Source: Diaphorobacter sp. HDW4A
Lineage (GTDB): Bacteria; Pseudomonadota; Gammaproteobacteria; Burkholderiales; Burkholderiaceae_C
Assembly (NCBI RefSeq): GCF_011305995.1
Contig: NZ_CP049910.1
Location: 1,488,001-1,552,000, forward strand
Direction: 5' to 3'
DNA length: 64,000 nt
In this document: in pieces, positions 63,631 to 64,000 of the stretch
Layout of the letters: each line of letters starts with the position of its first letter
Numbering within the stretch: the first letter of the stretch is position 1
Translations under genes and position numbers: made by a program
Notes under the pieces: generated by a model
Databases searched by the model: none
What the model was told of the DNA's origin: nothing
The model's input: the letters and a program-made list of their open reading frames with translations, nothing else

Positions 63631-64000
63631 TCATGACTGTTTGCCGAACAGGGCGCTCACCGAGCCGAGCCCTTCGATTTGTGCGGTGAACACGTCCCCC
63701 GGTTTGGCAACCACCATAGGTCCGAGCGCGCCGGTCATCACCACGTCGCCGGCCTTGAGCGGCGTGCCCATGCGCACCATGGTGTTGGCCAGCCACACGG
63801 CGGCGTTCAGAGGATTGCCAAGGCATGCGGCACCGACGCCGACCGACACTGGCTCGCCCCGGCAGTCCATGCGCATGCCGCAGGCGGTGAGGTCGATTTG
63901 GCGCAGTGGGACTGGGCGCGTTCCCATCACGAACAGGGATGACGAGGCGTTGTCGGCCACTGTGTCTGCCAGGCGAATGTCCCAGTTGGCGATGCGGCTG
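63631..64000 (-). CDS. 2-oxopent-4-enoate hydratase, partial (C-terminal part)
   Basis: The gene runs off the window end; about 122 C-terminal residues are visible in an open frame from 63999. [37 protein letters not shown] and [10 protein letters not shown] closely match the full-length hydratase at 10447, so it is a paralogue. It supplies the hydratase step of the 3-hydroxyanthranilate pathway and is coupled to the decarboxylase gene (gap 17 nt, or ATGA overlap). Confidence 0.9.
   Translation of the reverse strand, partial: SRIANWDIRLADTVADNASSSLFVMGTRPVPLRQIDLTACGMRMDCRGEPVSVGVGAACLGNPLNAAVWLANTMVRMGTPLKAGDVVMTGALGPMVVAKPGDVFTAQIEGLGSVSALFGKQS

Overview
The window is GC-rich, densely packed DNA with long co-directional gene blocks. 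It reads as chromosome of a Burkholderiales bacterium, most likely Comamonadaceae (Comamonas/Delftia type). That placement is an inference from gene families (Burkholderiales-type porin, many LysR/MarR/TetR-controlled aromatic operons, AcnD/PrpF methylcitrate genes, nba-like 3-hydroxyanthranilate genes). No tRNA, rRNA, CRISPR array, insertion sequence or prophage was seen.

Layout. (1) 1-3750, minus strand: a copper-handling operon (Cys/His-rich small protein, small exported protein, TolC-type lipoprotein, Tat-exported multicopper oxidase, start of one more gene). (2) 4051-11238, plus: a meta-cleavage operon for a phenolic compound (C-C hydrolase, extradiol dioxygenase, two-component flavin hydroxylase, LysR regulator, dienoate hydratase) with two accessory envelope genes, closed by a strong hairpin terminator. 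(3) 11485-19207, plus: transport and envelope block (orphan TRAP binding protein, MFS symporter, porin, DoxX-like proteins, Tat-exported MmgE/PrpD protein, TetR regulator). The start of blocks 2 and 3 carries the same 18-bp palindrome, so they probably form one regulon. (4) 19267-27776, minus: an unassigned aromatic-acid operon (Rieske oxygenase and reductase, SDR, decarboxylase-like protein, CoA-transferase, acyl-CoA dehydrogenase, gentisate-dioxygenase-like cupin, FAH hydrolase). (5) 27932-32468: MarR regulator divergent from a complete 3-hydroxybenzoate/gentisate pathway.

(6) 32689-35687, minus: anaerobic ribonucleotide reductase in which the glycyl-radical segment is a separate 64-residue protein; upstream lie two NrdR boxes and an FNR-like box. 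(7) 35878-42919: ScfR/RamB-type regulator divergent from thioesterase-prpC-acnD-prpF (propionate, methylcitrate cycle; no prpB here), with TTTGCAAA-like sites between. (8) 43155-47725: pirin, MetR-like regulator and metE with a perfect MetR box. (9) 47828-58168: TetR regulator and a siderophore transport cluster (two exporter-fold ABC proteins, FecCD-type permeases, ATPase, binding protein, TonB receptor). (10) 58338-60485: PAS-PAS-GGDEF diguanylate cyclase ending inside a heptamer repeat, a gene-poor stretch, and a small exported protein. (11) 60742-64000, minus: 3-hydroxyanthranilate meta-cleavage operon running off the window end.

The most novel-looking parts are the DoxX-like/2-TM/PrpD envelope module at 15373-18358, the flavin reductase fused to an IclR-like sensor domain (7091), the shared operator tying blocks 2 and 3 together, the unassigned minus-strand aromatic operon, and the split NrdD.
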